A DNA stretch of 64,000 bases. Source: Verrucomicrobiota bacterium. GTDB lineage: Bacteria > Verrucomicrobiota > Kiritimatiellia > CAIVKH01. Location of the stretch: NCBI GenBank assembly GCA_024233345.1, contig JACKPT010000014.1, positions 21,442 to 85,441 of the forward strand, in the 5' to 3' direction. Made by a program: the position numbers and the translations under genes. The notes below the pieces were generated by a model. It was not told the origin of the DNA. It did not search any database and saw only the letters and a list, made by a program, of their open reading frames with translations. Positions 52,509 through 61,488 of the stretch are shown here, one piece after another (positions within the stretch are counted from its first letter, which is position 1; each line of letters starts with the position of its first letter).

Positions 52509-53692
52509 CCACTGCCCGGCGCATTGCATTTGTGAGCCCGCGGTTCTCCCCCGAGGGCACGGTGGGCGGAGCCGAAACCCTGCTCAAGGCCCTCGCCGAA
52601 CAGGCGGCGGCCGCAGGCCGCGACATTACCTTTCTCACCACTTGCGCCAAGGATCACTTTACTTGGAACAACGTGCGCGAACCGGGAACCGAAACCGTCA
52701 ACGGCATGACCGTCCACTATTTTCCCGTGGATGAAAGCCGCGACATCGAAGTGTTTTTGAAGCATCAGAACCGGATTGACCGGCGGATTCCGCTATCCCG
52801 TGAGGAGGAAGAAGCCTGGGTTGACAACAGCGTCAACAGTCCCGCCCTGTATGATCATTTGCGTACATATGGCGACCGCTATGACCGGATTCTGGTTGGC
52901 CCATACCTGTTTGGCATCACCCTGAAAGTCGCGCGCATTCATCCGGAAAAAACCTGGCTGGTTCCCTGCCTGCACGACGAACCGTTTGCCTACCTCGCGG
53001 TCATTCAGGATCTGTTCGAGCAGGTCGGAGGCTTCATCTTCAATACCCGGCCGGAGCAGGCTCTCGCGGAACGGCTGTACCGGCAACCTTCGGCCAAGGG
53101 AACGGTGGTCGGCATCGGCCTGGAACCCTTTGAGGCGGATGCATCCGCCTTCGCCCGCAAGCATTCCATCACGACCCCCTATGTCCTGTATGCCGGACGC
53201 AGGGAAACCCTCAAGGGTACCCCGCTGCTGACCCAGTACGTCCAGGTCTTCCGCGAGCGGACCGGCCGGGAGATCACTCTGGTCTTCACCGGGAGTGGGG
53301 ACATTGACGCCCCCGATGCATTGCGTCCCCACATGCTTGATGTCGGATTTGTTTCCGAGCAGGAAAAACATGAAGCGATGGCGGGGGCGACCGCCTTCAT
53401 TCATCCGTCGGTAAACGAAAGTCTGGGGATCGTCTTGCTCGAAGCCTGGCTCGCCCGCACCCCGGTTCTCGTCCATGCTGCTGGTCACGTATTGACCGAT
53501 CAATGCCGCCGCAGCGGAGGCGGCCTGTGGTTCCGCGTCTACCCGGAATTTGAGGAAATGCTCTCATACCTGCTCGACCACCCCGACATCGCTGCCCGCA
53601 TGGGGGATGCCGGACGGGATTTTGTTCTTCGTGAATATACCTGGGACGCGGTACTTCGCCGACTGTTTCAAGCCATCGACACCACCCCATGA
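52505..53692 (+). CDS. Glycosyltransferase family 4 protein
   Basis: 395 residues starting in an ATGA overlap. N-terminal acceptor domain: FVSPRFSPEGTVGGAETLLK (Gly-Gly-Ala-Glu loop). Donor domain: TTPYVLYAGRRETLKGTPLL, LVFTGSGDIDAPD, and the E-x7-E element in ATAFIHPSVNESLGIVLLEA + WLARTPVLVHAAGHV. This is a clear GT4 enzyme; the acceptor is unknown. It forms an operon with the helical protein before it and a second GT4 after it (ATGA overlaps throughout). Confidence 0.9.
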   Translation: MTTARRIAFVSPRFSPEGTVGGAETLLKALAEQAAAAGRDITFLTTCAKDHFTWNNVREPGTETVNGMTVHYFPVDESRDIEVFLKHQNRIDRRIPLSREEEEAWVDNSVNSPALYDHLRTYGDRYDRILVGPYLFGITLKVARIHPEKTWLVPCLHDEPFAYLAVIQDLFEQVGGFIFNTRPEQALAERLYRQPSAKGTVVGIGLEPFEADASAFARKHSITTPYVLYAGRRETLKGTPLLTQYVQVFRERTGREITLVFTGSGDIDAPDALRPHMLDVGFVSEQEKHEAMAGATAFIHPSVNESLGIVLLEAWLARTPVLVHAAGHVLTDQCRRSGGGLWFRVYPEFEEMLSYLLDHPDIAARMGDAGRDFVLREYTWDAVLRRLFQAIDTTP

Positions 53693-54765
53693 CCGCGATC
53701 CACCAACTGGTCGCGGGGTATACCCGGGGCGATGCCATCAGCAATGAATCCAGGGTGTTGCAGGCCCTGTTCCGGTCGTGGGGTTGTCGATCGGAGATCT
53801 ATTGCGAAACCAAGCGCATCCTGCCCGAACTCCGCAAGGAAGCCCGCGACCTCGCAGCGGCGGCGGCCGACATCACCGACGGGGATATTGTCATCCTGCA
53901 TCTTTCCATCGGGTCGGAAGCCAACCTGGTTTTCCCCGCCTTGAAGGGGCGGAAAGTGATCGTGTATCACAACATCACCCCATCGGCATACTTTCGCGGT
54001 CTTCAGGATCAGATCGCTCATCTGCTCGCCCGGGGACGGGAACAGGCCCGGGCGCTCGCGGGGGCAGCGGAAATCACCTTGGCCGACAGCCAGTTCAATG
54101 CGGATGAATTACTGGCGATGGGATATCCGCATGTGCAGGTGATGCCCCTGCTGCTCGATCCCGGCCAGTGGGACGGTCCCCTCGACAAGGGATACCTCGC
54201 CAAGCTGAAGGACGGGCGATTGAATCTTCTGTTCGTGGGGCGCTGCGCACCCAACAAGCGGATCGAGGATCTTTTGTTTGCCCTCTATTATCTTCAGCGT
54301 TATGTCGAACCGAATGCCCGGTTGATCCATGTCGGCTCCAGCGCCGGACTGGAGCGGTATCAGGCCCTGCTTCGCACCAAAGTCCGCGAACTGGGACTCG
54401 ATCAGGTGATCTTTGCCGGCTCCATTCCGCCGCGGCAACTGCGGGCGGCGTTTGCTGCCGCCGACGTCTTTCTATGTCTCAGTGAGCATGAGGGCTTCTG
54501 CATCCCCCTGCTCGAAGCCATGGCTTCGAATGTGCCGGTAGTCGCCTATGATGCGGGGGCGGTGAAGGAAACCCTCGATGGTGCCGGGGTGTTGATCGGC
54601 ACGAAGGACTTCGCTCTGATCGGGGAACTGATTGGACGAATTCATCGCGATGCGGAATTCCGGACGGCCCTCCTGCGCGGTCAGCAGGCGCGCCTCGCCC
54701 GCTATGACCGGAACCAGATTGAACAACGATGGCGGACCACTCTTTCCCCCTGGATGAATCCATGA
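53689..54765 (+). CDS. Glycosyltransferase family 4 protein
   Basis: 358 residues. YTRGDAISNESRVLQALFRS is the acceptor-domain loop, common in GT4 enzymes that act with a paired partner. The donor domain has LNLLFVGRCAPNKRIEDLLF, VIFAGSIPPRQLRAAFAAAD and VFLCLSEHEGFCIPLLEAMA + SNVPVVAYDAGAVKETLDGA, including the HEGF-x-x-P-x-x-E-A motif. The stop overlaps the CPBP-protease-like gene. Two GT4 genes in one short operon suggest a disaccharide or small glycan product. Confidence 0.9.
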   Translation: MTAIHQLVAGYTRGDAISNESRVLQALFRSWGCRSEIYCETKRILPELRKEARDLAAAAADITDGDIVILHLSIGSEANLVFPALKGRKVIVYHNITPSAYFRGLQDQIAHLLARGREQARALAGAAEITLADSQFNADELLAMGYPHVQVMPLLLDPGQWDGPLDKGYLAKLKDGRLNLLFVGRCAPNKRIEDLLFALYYLQRYVEPNARLIHVGSSAGLERYQALLRTKVRELGLDQVIFAGSIPPRQLRAAFAAADVFLCLSEHEGFCIPLLEAMASNVPVVAYDAGAVKETLDGAGVLIGTKDFALIGELIGRIHRDAEFRTALLRGQQARLARYDRNQIEQRWRTTLSPWMNP

Positions 54766-55703
54766 CAACACCCATCCCTGCCCCCAAGGACCGCCCGGTT
54801 CTCGCCTTGCTCCTGCTCATCCTTGTGCCCTTGGCGCTGGGCGGCCTGCTTGCGCCTCATGCCTTCAATGGCCTGCAGGCGCTGGGTGAAAAAACCGACG
54901 CCCTGACCAAGTTGACAGATGCGCCATTTGAGCGGGTGGCCAACCGGTGCGTACTGATCACCGCCATGCTCATCCTGATCCCGGTCATCCGCATGAGCGG
55001 GCTCCACCGCAAACTCCGCATTGAACTCAGGCCCAACCGGACCCGCATCCGCGAACTCTGGGTCGGCATGGTGTTGGGGCTGCTTTCCATTGCCATGCTC
55101 TACGCTGCGGGAGCGTGGCTGGGCATCTTCACCTGGTCATCCTCCCTGCCCGGAGGCTGGTCCATCGCCGGCAAGCTGCTGGTCTTTGTGATCAGCGCCC
55201 TGTTCATCGGCTTGTTTGAAGAAATCTTTTTCCGGGGTTTTGTCCATGGCGCCTTTCGTTCCCTGCTGCCGGGGTCGATTGCCATCGTGCTCTCCAGCGC
55301 CTTCTTTTCCGGCATTCACTTCCTCCGCCCCTCGCGGCAGCCCGTCGACCTTCCGGTCGCCTGGTATGAGGGCTACGCCCTGCTGGGACGGCTGCTCGAC
55401 CGCTTTCAGTGGGATACCCAATGGCCCTTCATGCTGACCCTGTTTTTGATCGGATTGACCCTCGCCACCTTCTACGAAAAACGCGGGAACCTGTTTCTGA
55501 TCTCGGGGTTGCATGCGGGCTGGGTGCTGGCCTTGCGGTCCTTCACCTACTTGCTCAAAACCATTCCCGGCGACCCCCACCCCTGGTTTGGGAAGTCCGA
55601 CAATGTCGCCCAGGGCCCGATCGCCATCTTCGCCATCATCTGGTTCCTCGCCGCCGCAATGCTATGTAAAGGGCGGGATAAAACAAAGGCAACGCAGACC
55701 TGA
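54762..55703 (+). CDS. CPBP-family intramembrane metalloprotease-like protein
   Basis: Start ATG 54762 (ATGA overlap), 313 residues, 7-8 membrane helices. The CPBP/Abi motifs are seen: EEIFFRGFVHGAFR (E-E-x3-R), SGIHFLRPSRQP (H in helix) and SGLHAGWVLALRSFTYL (H with following N/W region). These are the putative metal ligands of CaaX-type glutamic proteases (Rce1/MroQ). The biological substrate is unknown; linkage to glycosyltransferases suggests envelope maturation. Confidence 0.85.
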   Translation: MTTPIPAPKDRPVLALLLLILVPLALGGLLAPHAFNGLQALGEKTDALTKLTDAPFERVANRCVLITAMLILIPVIRMSGLHRKLRIELRPNRTRIRELWVGMVLGLLSIAMLYAAGAWLGIFTWSSSLPGGWSIAGKLLVFVISALFIGLFEEIFFRGFVHGAFRSLLPGSIAIVLSSAFFSGIHFLRPSRQPVDLPVAWYEGYALLGRLLDRFQWDTQWPFMLTLFLIGLTLATFYEKRGNLFLISGLHAGWVLALRSFTYLLKTIPGDPHPWFGKSDNVAQGPIAIFAIIWFLAAAMLCKGRDKTKATQT

Positions 55704-55758
55704 GGCGAGCGCTCGTCCACCATCCCGGCATCATCGCAAGCGTCCGCAGATCGGGCGG

Positions 55759-57021
55759 CTACCCGCCAAACGCCCGCATCACTTCTTCGGCGATGATGCG
55801 CAACCCCTCGCGGACCATCTCATCCGACTGCGAATAGGTGATACGAATACATTCCCGGCTGTGGGCATCCGGCTCGGGAAGACCATAAAAAAAGTAGTGG
55901 CCGGAAATGACCAGGACATCCCGCTGCTTGAGACGGCGGTACAACTCCGCAGAGGGTATCGGCAAGCCCGGGAACCACATCCACAGGAACAGGGCCCCCT
56001 CACTGAGGTGAACCCGGTAGGGCAGGTCATCGGGGAAAAACTCCTGAATCCAGGCCTGGGCCTGCCGGGATTTTTCCAGATAGAAGGGCTGGATGACCTC
56101 CCGGCTCATCCGCAGCAGGGTACCATCCTCGAGCATCGGGCGCACCAGGGTCTGGCCAAGATTCCCGTTGGCCAGACTGACCACCGCATTCATCGAGACA
56201 ATCGCTTCGATCCAAGGCTCATCCGCGATCAGGATCCCGGTCCGGGTACCCGGCAACCCCAGCTTGGACAGGCTTAAAGACAGGATCACATTCCGATCCC
56301 AGTAGGGCGTGGTTTCGACAAACAGGATGTTCGGGAAGGGAGCACCATACGCGCTGTCCACAATCAGGGGCACCCCCTGATCTCCGGCGAAGGAAGCCAG
56401 CGCCCTGATTTCCGGGTCCGTCACCACATTCCCCGATGGATTGGTCGGCCGGGAAAGACACAGGGCCGCCAGGGAGGTGTCCTGCGGCAGGGCATCGAGT
56501 TGTACACAATATTTGAAGTGGTGATTCCCGATGTAGTCGATGGCCGGAGGCATGCCAAGAAAAGCCTGGGGGGCAAGCGCCTGGTCGGCGTACCCGATAT
56601 ACTCCGGCACCAGCGGCAACAGGATCTGCCGGTCCCGCCCGCCGGAATCACGCCCCGCCAGCAGGGCAAACAAATAGAAAAACGCATTCTGGCTGCCGTT
56701 GGTGATCGCGATATTCCGCTCGGTGATCTCCCAACCAAAGGTTTCCCGAAGGGTTTGAACGAGCGCGCGAATAAACGCCTTCTGGCCCTGGGAGGTATCG
56801 TAATGGGCAAGCATCCGCTCAAAGCGATCACCATCCTTGAGCAGGGCATCCATGCGCCGCCGCCATTCCGCCTCCACCGCGGGAATACGGGCGGGATTGC
56901 CGCCCCCCAGCATGCGTACCGAAGGGCCCGCCTGCAGGGCGTTTCCCAGGTCATCCATCAATTCCAGGATGCCCGACCGCGCGGTCAGCTTTTCGCCCAA
57001 TGAAGAAAGGTGATGTGGCAT
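55759..57021 (-). CDS. avtA: Valine-pyruvate aminotransferase-like PLP enzyme
   Basis: ATG 57021 (MPHHLSSLGEKLTARSGILE) gives 420 residues, matching AvtA length; further upstream the frame is not coding. MDDLGNALQAGPSVRMLGGG, NGSQNAFFYLFALLAGRDSG, QILLPLVPEYIGYADQ and the PLP lysine in ILSLSLSKLGLPGTRTG are typical of AvtA, a class I fold aminotransferase that interconverts valine and alanine/pyruvate. A promoter-like box (TATACC, 57033-57028) ends 6 nt before the start. It is the last gene of the TPR-ceramidase gene group. Other class I aminotransferase activities cannot be excluded. Confidence 0.85.
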   Translation of the reverse strand: MPHHLSSLGEKLTARSGILELMDDLGNALQAGPSVRMLGGGNPARIPAVEAEWRRRMDALLKDGDRFERMLAHYDTSQGQKAFIRALVQTLRETFGWEITERNIAITNGSQNAFFYLFALLAGRDSGGRDRQILLPLVPEYIGYADQALAPQAFLGMPPAIDYIGNHHFKYCVQLDALPQDTSLAALCLSRPTNPSGNVVTDPEIRALASFAGDQGVPLIVDSAYGAPFPNILFVETTPYWDRNVILSLSLSKLGLPGTRTGILIADEPWIEAIVSMNAVVSLANGNLGQTLVRPMLEDGTLLRMSREVIQPFYLEKSRQAQAWIQEFFPDDLPYRVHLSEGALFLWMWFPGLPIPSAELYRRLKQRDVLVISGHYFFYGLPEPDAHSRECIRITYSQSDEMVREGLRIIAEEVMRAFGG

Positions 57022-57027
57022 TGTCGA

Positions 57028-57056
57028 GGTATACCGAACCCGGACCGGGACGTCGA
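57028..57056 (-). promoter_or_regulatory. Candidate promoter of the avtA-like gene (predicted leaderless)
   Basis: On the minus strand, TCGACG (57056-57051, 4/6 match), a 17-nt spacer and TATACC (57033-57028), 6 nt before ATG 57021. Confidence 0.4.
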
Positions 57057-57071
57057 GCGCGGGCGCGGGGA

Positions 57072-57734
57072 TCAGGGATACCAGCGCATCGAGCGGTCGA
57101 TCAGCACGGCGAGCATCCCATACACCACACTGCCATTGAGGAGGTGCCAGAGAAAGTGCGTACCGATGGGCAGCCAGTCGCAGACCCACAAGTCCACCGA
57201 GCGAAAGACCAGGGAAACCGCAAAGGTCGCAGCCATGAACTGGAGATGCCGCCCGGAGATTTCATCGCTGCGACGGAGATTCTTGCCCAACCAGGCCAGG
57301 GTCGCCAGCAGAACCAGATACACCTCTGAACCATTCAACCAGGCCGGAGGTATCAGGACGTGGAGGAGAAGGGTCAGACCGGCAACCCCGGAAATCATCA
57401 CCGCCACCATTAATGGCGGATAGCCGAAAAAACGGGAAAGAATCGTCCCCAGGGCAACCATCGCGAACAGGGCAATCGGCAGGAGATCCGCGACCGCCGC
57501 CCACGGGCTGGCCAAGGTGTGAAACAGGAAGCTGCCGACCCCGATCCCCACCGCGAGCAACAGGAGCAGCCACAGCATCCCCGCTCCCCGGATGCGATAG
57601 CGATACGTGATCAGCAGACGCAGGGCGGCGGCGGCGGCGAACAGGAAGACCACATTGGTCAGCGCATTGACCGGCTCGGACCAGAACGCGCCATCGGTGC
57701 GCTCACAATACAGATCCAAATAGCCGGTGGACAT
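57072..57734 (-). CDS. Ceramidase-family membrane protein
   Basis: 220 residues with seven predicted membrane helices. LDLYCERTDGAFWSEPVNAL + TNVVFLF (the D-x-Y-C-E...E-P-x-N-x-x-x-N motif), VGIGVGSFLFHTLASPWA and GTHFLWHLLNGSVVYGML give the conserved Glu, Ser and three His of the alkaline ceramidase/PAQR-like CREST superfamily, which binds zinc and hydrolyses amides. Bacterial members are of unknown substrate. The gene starts 2 bp after the TPR gene, so the two are co-translated. Confidence 0.9.
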   Translation of the reverse strand: MSTGYLDLYCERTDGAFWSEPVNALTNVVFLFAAAAALRLLITYRYRIRGAGMLWLLLLLAVGIGVGSFLFHTLASPWAAVADLLPIALFAMVALGTILSRFFGYPPLMVAVMISGVAGLTLLLHVLIPPAWLNGSEVYLVLLATLAWLGKNLRRSDEISGRHLQFMAATFAVSLVFRSVDLWVCDWLPIGTHFLWHLLNGSVVYGMLAVLIDRSMRWYP

Positions 57735-57736
57735 GG

Positions 57737-58825
57737 TCAGGGTGCTCCCCCGACCGGCAACACCGGCACCTCAGGAAACACCCGGTTCATAAATTCCTGA
57801 AATTTGGGTTCGTTCCGAATGGCATCAAAATCACTGTCGGAAAGATAGCTGTACAATTGATTCGGGGTGCACTGTTCGGCGCCTCTGGCCAACCACTCGT
57901 ACACGTCATCAAACCGGCCCTCGAGGGCATAGGTGATCGCCATGTTAAAATAACCGGAAGGCCGTTCCGGCGCGCGCTCAACCAGGGCCGACAACAACTC
58001 CCGCGCTTCATCGTACTGCCCGGCCCGGATGTAACAAACCGACAGATTATTGAGCAGGGCGGGCTGGTTCGGCATGCCGCGCCGGGCTTCTTCATAATGT
58101 TCCGCGGCCTGGTCGTACCGGCCCCAGCGCAGATACAGAAGACCAAGATTCAAATGGGTCGCACTGCTGTCGGGCCGGATGTTGAGCGCGGTGAGAAACA
58201 ATTCCTCCGCCCGCGGCAACATGTCCTTCTGAAGATAATTGATGGCAAGGTTGTTAAAACTTTCGACATTGAACGGGTCGCGTTTGATCGCGTTTTCCAG
58301 AATCAGGATGGCCTGATCAAATTGTCCCCGCTGGGTATAGATCGAGCCCAGCAGTCGCTGGGCGGTGATCATGTCCGGCCAGATGTCGAGCGCCTTCCGC
58401 ACCTGTTCCTCGGCCTGGTCCCACTCCCGCTCCCGCAGGTAATCAAACGCGATGCGAATGTGGCCCATCGCTTCGGCAATTTTCTGGGGGGCGATGGTCT
58501 CCGCCTCGGCCCGGATGCGGGCGGCATCTTCCCGGGTGAACTCGACCTGGGGATAACCGATGTCGGTTTCCGGCAGGGTGCGCACCGAACTTCGCGAGAC
58601 GAGGTTGGTCAGGACTTCCTCCAGTTCATCCCGGTCCCGATTCCCCTGCTGAACGGAAAAGATCACCAGGGTGATCACCAGCAGACCGACCATGATGCCG
58701 ATCCCCATTAACAAATTGCGCCGGGTCCTGGCCCACAACTCACCCGGCGAAGGCTCATAACTCGGGAGGGGGCCACGGTCCTTCTGTGAGTCCGGCTTCT
58801 TGTATATGTCACGATGGTCCTTCAT
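57737..58825 (-). CDS. Membrane-anchored TPR protein
   Basis: 362 residues: a cytoplasmic basic N-terminus, one membrane helix at about residues 39-60 (NLLMGIGIMVGLLVITLVIF), a linker, then about seven TPR units (AEEQVRKALDIWPDMITAQR, AILILENAIKRDPFNVESFN, AEELFLTALNIRPDSSATHL). It is probably a periplasmic scaffold. A promoter-like TATAGT (58852-58847) lies 21 nt upstream, with GTGACG 17 nt before it. It is transcribed with the ceramidase-family gene and lies 70 bp after trpG. Confidence 0.85.
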   Translation of the reverse strand: MKDHRDIYKKPDSQKDRGPLPSYEPSPGELWARTRRNLLMGIGIMVGLLVITLVIFSVQQGNRDRDELEEVLTNLVSRSSVRTLPETDIGYPQVEFTREDAARIRAEAETIAPQKIAEAMGHIRIAFDYLREREWDQAEEQVRKALDIWPDMITAQRLLGSIYTQRGQFDQAILILENAIKRDPFNVESFNNLAINYLQKDMLPRAEELFLTALNIRPDSSATHLNLGLLYLRWGRYDQAAEHYEEARRGMPNQPALLNNLSVCYIRAGQYDEARELLSALVERAPERPSGYFNMAITYALEGRFDDVYEWLARGAEQCTPNQLYSYLSDSDFDAIRNEPKFQEFMNRVFPEVPVLPVGGAP

Positions 58826-58895
58826 GCCGTCTCTCTATCGATGCGTACTATACCATGCCCGCCACCGCCCGTCACACCCTGTTTCATCCCCTCGG

Positions 58896-59468
58896 TTACG
58901 TCCGACAGAGATCAAGAAAGTTCTGCAGGATCTGTTTCCCATGCTGGGTCAGGATGGACTCGGGATGGAATTGAACACCGTGCACAGGAAGGGATCGGTG
59001 GGCCAGCCCCATGATTTCCCCCTCCGCCGTTTCAGCGGTCACGTCAAGGCACGCGGGAAGGCTTGGACGCTCCACCAGCAGCGAGTGATACCGGATGGCA
59101 TCAAACGGACTGGGAAGCCCCTTGAGTACCGATGCCCCCTGGTGAAGAATCGGCGAGGTCTTGCCGTGCATCAACCGGTCGGCCCGCACCACCTTGCCGC
59201 CAAACACCTCGCCGATACATTGATGCCCGAGGCAGACCCCGAAGATCGGAACCCGCCCGGCAAACGTTCGCAGCACCGCGCAGGAAATTCCCGCCTCGTG
59301 GGGACTGCACGGACCGGGACTGATCAGGATGCTCGACGGAGCGAGGTCCTCAATCGCTTCGAGGGTAATCTTGTCGTTGCGGTAGATCTTCTGCTCCACC
59401 CCGAGTTCCCCGAGATATTGCACCAGGTTGTAGGTAAAGGAATCATAGTTATCAATGACCAGCATCAT
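58896..59468 (-). CDS. trpG: Anthranilate synthase component II (glutamine amidotransferase)
   Basis: 190 residues. The class I amidotransferase triad is visible: nucleophile in FGVCLGHQCIGEVFGG, His and Glu in GVQFHPESILTQHG. The N-terminal MLVIDNYDSFTYNLVQYLGE is typical of TrpG/PabA. It supplies ammonia to TrpE. The ATG overlaps the trpE stop by 4 bp. It might serve both anthranilate and p-aminobenzoate synthesis, as in many bacteria with one copy. Confidence 0.95.
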   Translation of the reverse strand: MMLVIDNYDSFTYNLVQYLGELGVEQKIYRNDKITLEAIEDLAPSSILISPGPCSPHEAGISCAVLRTFAGRVPIFGVCLGHQCIGEVFGGKVVRADRLMHGKTSPILHQGASVLKGLPSPFDAIRYHSLLVERPSLPACLDVTAETAEGEIMGLAHRSLPVHGVQFHPESILTQHGKQILQNFLDLCRT

Positions 59469-60988
59469 CGTGACGCCCTCCGAGCCCCGGCATAGGTTTG
59501 GGACAGGGCCAGCGCCCGCATCATGCCCCGGGCCTTGTTCCGGGTTTCTTCAAACTCATTCCCCGGCACCGAATCGGCAACGATTCCAGCCCCGGCCTGG
59601 ACATAGGCCTTTTCACCGTCGAGCAGCACCGTGCGGATGGTAATACAGGAGTCGAGACTTCCCCCAAATCCAAAATATCCCACCGCCCCCGCATAGGGCC
59701 CCCGCCGGGTGCGCTCCAGTTCGGCAATGATTTCCATCGCCCGGATTTTCGGCGCCCCGCTCACCGTCCCCGCCGGAAAGGTGGCCTTCATGAGGTCAAA
59801 CGCATCATGCCCTTCGTCGATGGTGCCCGCGACATTGGAGACGATATGCATCACATGGCTATAGCGTTCAATCACCATCAACTCCGACACCTGTACGCTG
59901 CCGTACCGGCAAACCCGCCCCAGGTCGTTGCGGGCCAGGTCCACCAACATGATATGCTCCGCCAGCTCCTTGGTATCGGCCAGGAGCTCCTCCTCCAACT
60001 TCCGGTCCATCCCGGCATCCTTGGCCCGGGGCCGGGTTCCGGCAATCGGGCGCAGCTCCACCCGATCCCCCTCCAGCTTCACATGCACCTCCGGCGATGA
60101 CCCCACCACACTGCGTCCGCCCAACTCCAGGCAGTACATGTAGGGGGACGGATTCACACAGCGCAACGCCCGGTACACATCAAGCGGATCACCGGTGTAG
60201 TCCGTCTCGAACCGCTGCGACAGCACCACCTGGATGATATCCCCCGCCCGGATATATTCCTTTGCCGCTTCCACCGCATGCTCAAATTCCGCCTGGGTCA
60301 GGTTCGACCGCACCGGCATCTCCGGTCGCGGGCTGTTCAGGTCCAGCAGGTGATGGGGTACCGATACCGTCAGCGCCTCACACACCTCGTCCACTTTTGC
60401 CATCGCTTCGTTATAGGCCTGTTCCGGGTCGCCCTCGATCCGTACATTGGCCACCACCTTGGCGGTGTGGCGGACATGATCAAAGATCAGGAGGGTGTCG
60501 GTCAGGGCGAACACCATATCCGGCCACTCGATATCCCGCTCCCGGGCCAGGCCCACCCTCGGCTCAAACTGGGTGATGGCATCATAGCCCAGGTACCCGA
60601 CCGCACCGCCGTAAAACAGGGGGAGATCCGGATCTTCCACCGGCTGATACCGGGCCATGTACGAGCGCAACTCGTCCATCGGATCCACATCCTCCCGGAA
60701 CTCCCGGTGCCCGTCCGCAGTTTCAATTTCCACCGTTCGGCCAGTGGCCCGGAAGACCAGAAAGGGATTCCCGCCAAGGAACGAATACCGGGCAATCTTT
60801 TCGCCCCCCTCGACACTCTCCAGCAGAAACGTATGGGCCGCCGGATTTTTTTCGCGAAACTTCGCCCGCAACCGGCAGTAGGCCGACACCGGGGTCTCCT
60901 GGTCCACCAGCAGCTCCCGCCATACCGGGACGAGATTCCCGCGCTTCGCCCGTTCTAAAAAGGTTGTCTTATCCGGCACGTAGGTCAT
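59465..60988 (-). CDS. trpE: Anthranilate synthase component I
   Basis: ATG 60988 (MTYVPDKTTFLERAKRGNLV), with GGAG 8 nt upstream, gives 507 residues. LLESVEGGEKIARYSFLGGN holds the LLES feedback element through which tryptophan inhibits the enzyme. The chorismate site is seen in IQVVLSQRFETDYTGDPLDV, GSSPEVHVKLEGDRVELRPI + AGTRPRA, ELAEHIMLVDLARNDLGRVC and FPAGTVSGAPKIRAMEIIAE. It converts chorismate and ammonia to anthranilate, the first step of tryptophan synthesis. It lies 11 bp after hisI, so his and trp genes are in one operon. Confidence 0.97.
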   Translation of the reverse strand: MTYVPDKTTFLERAKRGNLVPVWRELLVDQETPVSAYCRLRAKFREKNPAAHTFLLESVEGGEKIARYSFLGGNPFLVFRATGRTVEIETADGHREFREDVDPMDELRSYMARYQPVEDPDLPLFYGGAVGYLGYDAITQFEPRVGLARERDIEWPDMVFALTDTLLIFDHVRHTAKVVANVRIEGDPEQAYNEAMAKVDEVCEALTVSVPHHLLDLNSPRPEMPVRSNLTQAEFEHAVEAAKEYIRAGDIIQVVLSQRFETDYTGDPLDVYRALRCVNPSPYMYCLELGGRSVVGSSPEVHVKLEGDRVELRPIAGTRPRAKDAGMDRKLEEELLADTKELAEHIMLVDLARNDLGRVCRYGSVQVSELMVIERYSHVMHIVSNVAGTIDEGHDAFDLMKATFPAGTVSGAPKIRAMEIIAELERTRRGPYAGAVGYFGFGGSLDSCITIRTVLLDGEKAYVQAGAGIVADSVPGNEFEETRNKARGMMRALALSQTYAGARRASR

Positions 60989-60999
60989 GGCCAACTCCG

Positions 61000-61410
61000 T
61001 CAGGGATCCAGATTTTCCAGAACCCCGGTTTGCAAATTCAATCGACGATAATAACAGTTTCGCGGCTCACCCTGCCGGTTCTTGGTATGGCAAATGCCTC
61101 CCCGGCGGGGCCGCACGATGTATAACAGCGAATTCTGCTCGCAGTTCACCCGCACCTCAAGCAGATCAAATGTCTCCCCCGAGGTTTTTCCTTTTTCCCA
61201 CAATTCATTGCGCGATGTACTCCAGAACACCGCCGACCCGGTCTCAATCGATTTGTCCAGCGCCAACTGATTCACATACGCAACCAGAATCACTTCCTGC
61301 GTGTCCGCATTCTGCACCGCCACCGGAATCACCCCCGGGCACTGGGCAACCTTGGCCAGCTTGTTAAAGTCCAACTGCAGCGTGGTTCCTTCTTCCAATT
61401 CTTTACTCAT
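61000..61410 (-). CDS. hisI: Phosphoribosyl-AMP cyclohydrolase
   Basis: 136 residues, a stand-alone HisI without the HisE pyrophosphohydrolase domain. VAVQNADTQEVILVAYVNQL, FWSTSRNELWEKGKTSGETF, the zinc Cys in VNCEQNSLLYIV and GGICHTKNRQGEPRNCYYRR are the family's conserved blocks. It hydrolyses PR-AMP to ProFAR in histidine synthesis. The 78-bp gap from hisF contains a palindrome without a T run, so read-through is expected. Confidence 0.97.
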   Translation of the reverse strand: MSKELEEGTTLQLDFNKLAKVAQCPGVIPVAVQNADTQEVILVAYVNQLALDKSIETGSAVFWSTSRNELWEKGKTSGETFDLLEVRVNCEQNSLLYIVRPRRGGICHTKNRQGEPRNCYYRRLNLQTGVLENLDP

Positions 61411-61436
61411 GGTCTTGTCCTGTCTTTATTGGGTAG

Positions 61437-61457
61437 GGTTCGGCGTCCCGCCGAACC
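61437..61457. repeat. REP-like palindrome between hisF and hisI
   Basis: GGTTCGGCG-TCC-CGCCGAACC, a perfect 9-bp inverted repeat. There is no T run on either side, so it is not an obvious terminator. It is related in sequence to the palindrome at 45264. Confidence 0.6.
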
Positions 61458-61488
61458 TCGGTCCGTTATCACGGCATGCTTCCATGCG

